The notes beneath the pieces were generated by a model that did not search any database, was not told where the DNA came from, and was given only the letters and a program-made list of their open reading frames with translations. Position numbers and translations under genes: made by a program. This document shows, piece after piece, positions 31,553 through 33,532 of a stretch of 33,532 nt of DNA (its first letter is position 1; each line of letters begins with the position of its first letter). Origin of the DNA: an uncultured Ruminococcus sp. (GTDB lineage: Bacteria > Bacillota > Clostridia > Oscillospirales > Ruminococcaceae); assembly GCA_944386525.1 (NCBI GenBank), contig CALXBL010000012.1, forward strand, positions 1 to 33,532. The letters are read 5' to 3'.

Positions 31553-32998
31553 ATGAGTATGAGAAAGACAAAAATCGTATGTACTATCGGCCCGGCAACT
31601 GATGACGATCAGGTTATGCACGATGTCATGTGTGCCGGTATGAATGTTGCTCGTTTCAACTTTTCCCATGGCGACTACGAAATGCACAAGAAACGCTTCG
31701 AACAAGTCGTAAGACTGCGTGAGGAGCTGGAACTCCCTATTGCTACTCTTATGGACACAAAAGGTCCTGAGATCCGGCTCGGAAGATTTGTGGACGACAA
31801 GCCCGTTACTATCCACGCAGGAGATACGTATACCCTGACCACCAAAGACGTGCTCTGTGACAACAAGGTGGGAAGCATCTCCTTCAAGAACCTTTCACGT
31901 GACGTAAAGCCAGGCACTCATATCCTTATAAACGACGGCGTTATAGAAATGGTTGTTGAACGTGTTACACGTACCGACATAAGCTGCCGCATTATCCATG
32001 GAGGCGTACTCTCCAATAACAAGGGCATAAACGTACCCGGCGTAAAGCTCTCTATGCCATACCTCAGCGAGACTGATATGAACGATCTGGAATTTGGCGC
32101 TAAGCTGGGATTCGACTTTATAGCCGCAAGCTTTGTAAGCACTGCCGCTGATATCGACTACCTCCGCAAGTATACACACAGCCTCGGCTGGTTCAATGTC
32201 CGCATTATAGCAAAAATCGAAAACCTCGAGGGCGTTCGCAATATCGACGAGATCCTCGAATCTGCCGATGGTATCATGGTAGCCCGAGGTGATCTGGGCG
32301 TTGAGATACCATTTGATCAAATCCCTGCTGTTCAGAAGGAGCTTATACGCAAGGGCTATCAGGCTGGTAAACAAGTCATCACTGCAACACAGATGCTGGA
32401 ATCCATGATCACTAACCCTCGCCCTACAAGAGCTGAGATAACCGACGTTGCCAATGCTATATACGACGGCACAAGTGCTATCATGCTCTCAGGTGAAACT
32501 GCTGCCGGTCAGTATCCTGCAGAGGTTGTCCGCACTATGGACAGCATTGCACGCACCACTGAGGAAAATATCGACTACAAAGGTCTCCACGCAACATGCA
32601 AGCAGAAAGGACAGGATATTGCAAACGCTATTGCCCATGCTACTGTTACAACTGCTCACGACCTCGATGCCAAAGCTATACTCACTGTTACTATGAGCGG
32701 CGTTACTGCACGTGAGATATCAAAGTATCGCCCGAGCTGTCCAATCATCAGCTGTACTGTAAGCGATGTGGTATGGCGTCAGACAAATCTGAGCTGGGGC
32801 GTTAAGCCTTTGATCATAGGTGAAAAAACCAACACCGACGATCTGTTCTCCGCAGCAGTTGAGGCTGCTCTGGAATGCGGCATGGTTGAAAAGGACGATA
32901 TAGTTGTTATCACCGCTGGAGTCCCTGTCGGATGTGCCCACACGACTAACCTCATGAAGGTGGACAGAGTTGACCACACCTTCAGCAAGAAAAACTAA
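31553..32998 (+). CDS. pyk: Pyruvate kinase
   Basis: Final step of glycolysis: phosphoenolpyruvate + ADP to pyruvate + ATP. The 481-residue product has KIVCTIGPAT, the substrate loop MNVARFNFSHGD, MDTKGPEIR, the catalytic-lysine block IIAKIEN, the metal site GIMVARGDLGVEIP, and MLSGETAAG. It ends after the allosteric domain (VVITAGVPVG), without the extra PEP-utiliser domain found in Bacillus and Staphylococcus enzymes. The start at 31553 is set by AAGGAG seven bases upstream; the ORF is open to 31493 but that extension contains the transcript leader. It is followed by a strong terminator. Confidence 0.97.
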   Translation: MSMRKTKIVCTIGPATDDDQVMHDVMCAGMNVARFNFSHGDYEMHKKRFEQVVRLREELELPIATLMDTKGPEIRLGRFVDDKPVTIHAGDTYTLTTKDVLCDNKVGSISFKNLSRDVKPGTHILINDGVIEMVVERVTRTDISCRIIHGGVLSNNKGINVPGVKLSMPYLSETDMNDLEFGAKLGFDFIAASFVSTAADIDYLRKYTHSLGWFNVRIIAKIENLEGVRNIDEILESADGIMVARGDLGVEIPFDQIPAVQKELIRKGYQAGKQVITATQMLESMITNPRPTRAEITDVANAIYDGTSAIMLSGETAAGQYPAEVVRTMDSIARTTEENIDYKGLHATCKQKGQDIANAIAHATVTTAHDLDAKAILTVTMSGVTAREISKYRPSCPIISCTVSDVVWRQTNLSWGVKPLIIGEKTNTDDLFSAAVEAALECGMVEKDDIVVITAGVPVGCAHTTNLMKVDRVDHTFSKKN

Positions 32999-33010
32999 TC
33001 CTACAGATAT

Positions 33011-33040
33011 GGCTGTACACTTCGGTGTGCAGCCTTTTTA
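33011..33040 (+). terminator. Terminator of pyk
   Basis: Stem GGCTGTACAC/GTGTGCAGCC closed by a TTCG tetraloop and followed directly by TTTTTAT, 12 bp past the pyk stop. Confidence 0.95.
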
Positions 33041-33169
33041 TCTGCTTGAGTGCTGCGTTCCCTCCCCACAAACCTTAACTTATCAGAATAAAAAATCAAT
33101 ATGTTTGTTTTTTGTGCCTACTAACTATTGACTATTTCAGTCCTATGCGGCTTTTTTATTTACGTTTTA

Positions 33170-33201
33170 TCGTCAACTATTTTATGTTTATAGGTTGACA
33201 A
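33170..33201. promoter_or_regulatory. Candidate BirA operator over the birA promoter
   Basis: Right half GGTTGACAA (33193-33201) and left half TCGTCAACT (33170-33178) form an inverted repeat with 7 of 9 positions matching and a 14-bp spacer. The half-site shape and spacing match my memory of the Firmicutes biotin operator (TTGTnAACC-N14/15-GGTTnACAA). The right half covers the -35 box of the birA promoter. Confidence 0.5.
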
Positions 33202-33223
33202 TTGAGGCAAAGTGTGCTATAAT
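33195..33223 (+). promoter_or_regulatory. Consensus promoter of birA
   Basis: Perfect TTGACA (33195-33200), 17 bp, perfect TATAAT (33218-33223), with a short leader of about 13-15 nt before the ATG. The region 33041-33169 upstream holds no gene that I can see. Confidence 0.85.
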
Positions 33224-33243
33224 TATCCATGGGAGGAGCTTAT

Positions 33244-33532
33244 ATGAAAACTAAAGAACATCTGCTTGAACTATTTGAAAATAATAAGGGAACATATCTT
33301 TCGGGAGAAACCATAGCCGAAAAGCTTTCCGTTTCAAGAACTGCTGTATGGAAAGCTGTGAAGGCACTCAGGGATATGGGATATGCTATCGACGCTGTGC
33401 CAAACAAAGGCTACAGTCTTTCTGCCGAAACCGATATACTTTCGGTTCAGGGAATACAAAAATATCTCACTCCGATAAGCAGAGATACAGAGCTGAATAT
33501 AGTAGCTTCTGTAAACTCTACAAATACTGCAG
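33244..33532 (+). CDS. birA: Biotin-protein ligase / biotin operon repressor BirA (3' end outside the window)
   Basis: The first 96 codons are present. Residues ~1-65 form a winged helix-turn-helix (LSGETIAEKLSVSRTAVWKAVKALRDMGYAI, split here by convention, then VPNKGYSL), the DNA-binding domain of bifunctional class II BirA. The beginning of the ligase domain follows, ending in SVNSTNTA, which corresponds to the conserved start S(T)xxTN of the catalytic core. The ATG lies about 8 nt after GGGAGGAG. The protein should biotinylate acetyl-CoA carboxylase and repress biotin genes. It is truncated by the window edge, not by mutation. Confidence 0.93.
   Translation, partial: MKTKEHLLELFENNKGTYLSGETIAEKLSVSRTAVWKAVKALRDMGYAIDAVPNKGYSLSAETDILSVQGIQKYLTPISRDTELNIVASVNSTNTA

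Overview
This is a chromosomal window from a low-to-moderate GC Firmicute, most likely a Ruminococcus-type member of the Oscillospiraceae. The main evidence is a divergent pair of large secreted pectin-degrading enzymes that each carry a type I dockerin (cellulosome docking module) and ricin-type lectin repeats. Strong Shine-Dalgarno sites, canonical TTGACA/TATAAT promoters, a CtsR-era Clp ATPase with a zinc finger, and a group II ECF transporter module next to truA fit this placement. No mobile element, CRISPR array or prophage gene was seen.

Layout. Positions 1-400 hold a minus-strand tRNA cluster (Gly-TCC, Arg-TCT, His-GTG in transcription order) with a consensus promoter and a terminator. 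Positions 537-15582 hold a co-directional minus-strand block of 13 genes. In transcription order these are ruvC, ruvA, ruvB, glmM, an rRNA-type methyltransferase, ecfA1, ecfA2, ecfT, a YfhO-family membrane protein, truA, a membrane-anchored beta-propeller-like protein (DUF5711-like), a CvpA-family protein and a ClpE-like unfoldase. Most gene junctions are overlaps or gaps under 30 bp, and a hairpin-T terminator follows clpE. Diverging from ruvC is a monocistronic pheA (chorismate mutase-prephenate dehydratase-ACT). It converges on a two-gene minus-strand unit: apgM followed by an unrecognised membrane protein with an extracytoplasmic domain and no output domain.

From 19.2 kb most genes are on the plus strand. 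A small alarmone synthetase (relQ) comes first. It is followed by the divergent GH43 arabinanase-like and PL11 rhamnogalacturonan-lyase-like dockerin proteins, then by a second catalytically intact relQ paralogue. After that come a TtcA-like tRNA thiolase, a PcrA/UvrD helicase and an amidohydrolase, then pyruvate kinase, then the start of birA cut by the window edge.

How the genes fit together. The GH43 and PL11 enzymes should act on the side chains (arabinan) and backbone (rhamnogalacturonan I) of the same pectin polymer, and dockerins would put both on the same cohesin scaffold. The large minus-strand block combines DNA repair (RuvABC), cell-wall precursor synthesis (GlmM), vitamin uptake (ECF energising module) and RNA modification (TruA, methyltransferase).

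The most interesting leads are: (1) the two RelQ paralogues bracketing the pectinase pair; (2) paired direct repeats at 20-21 bp periodicity just upstream of the PL11 promoter; (3) a BirA-operator-like inverted repeat over the birA -35 box; (4) a perfect inverted repeat between two tandem relQ promoters; and (5) yfhO apparently inserted into the usual ecf-truA neighbourhood. None is a clearly new multi-gene defence or metabolic system; the window is mostly core genome with a polysaccharide-degradation cassette.
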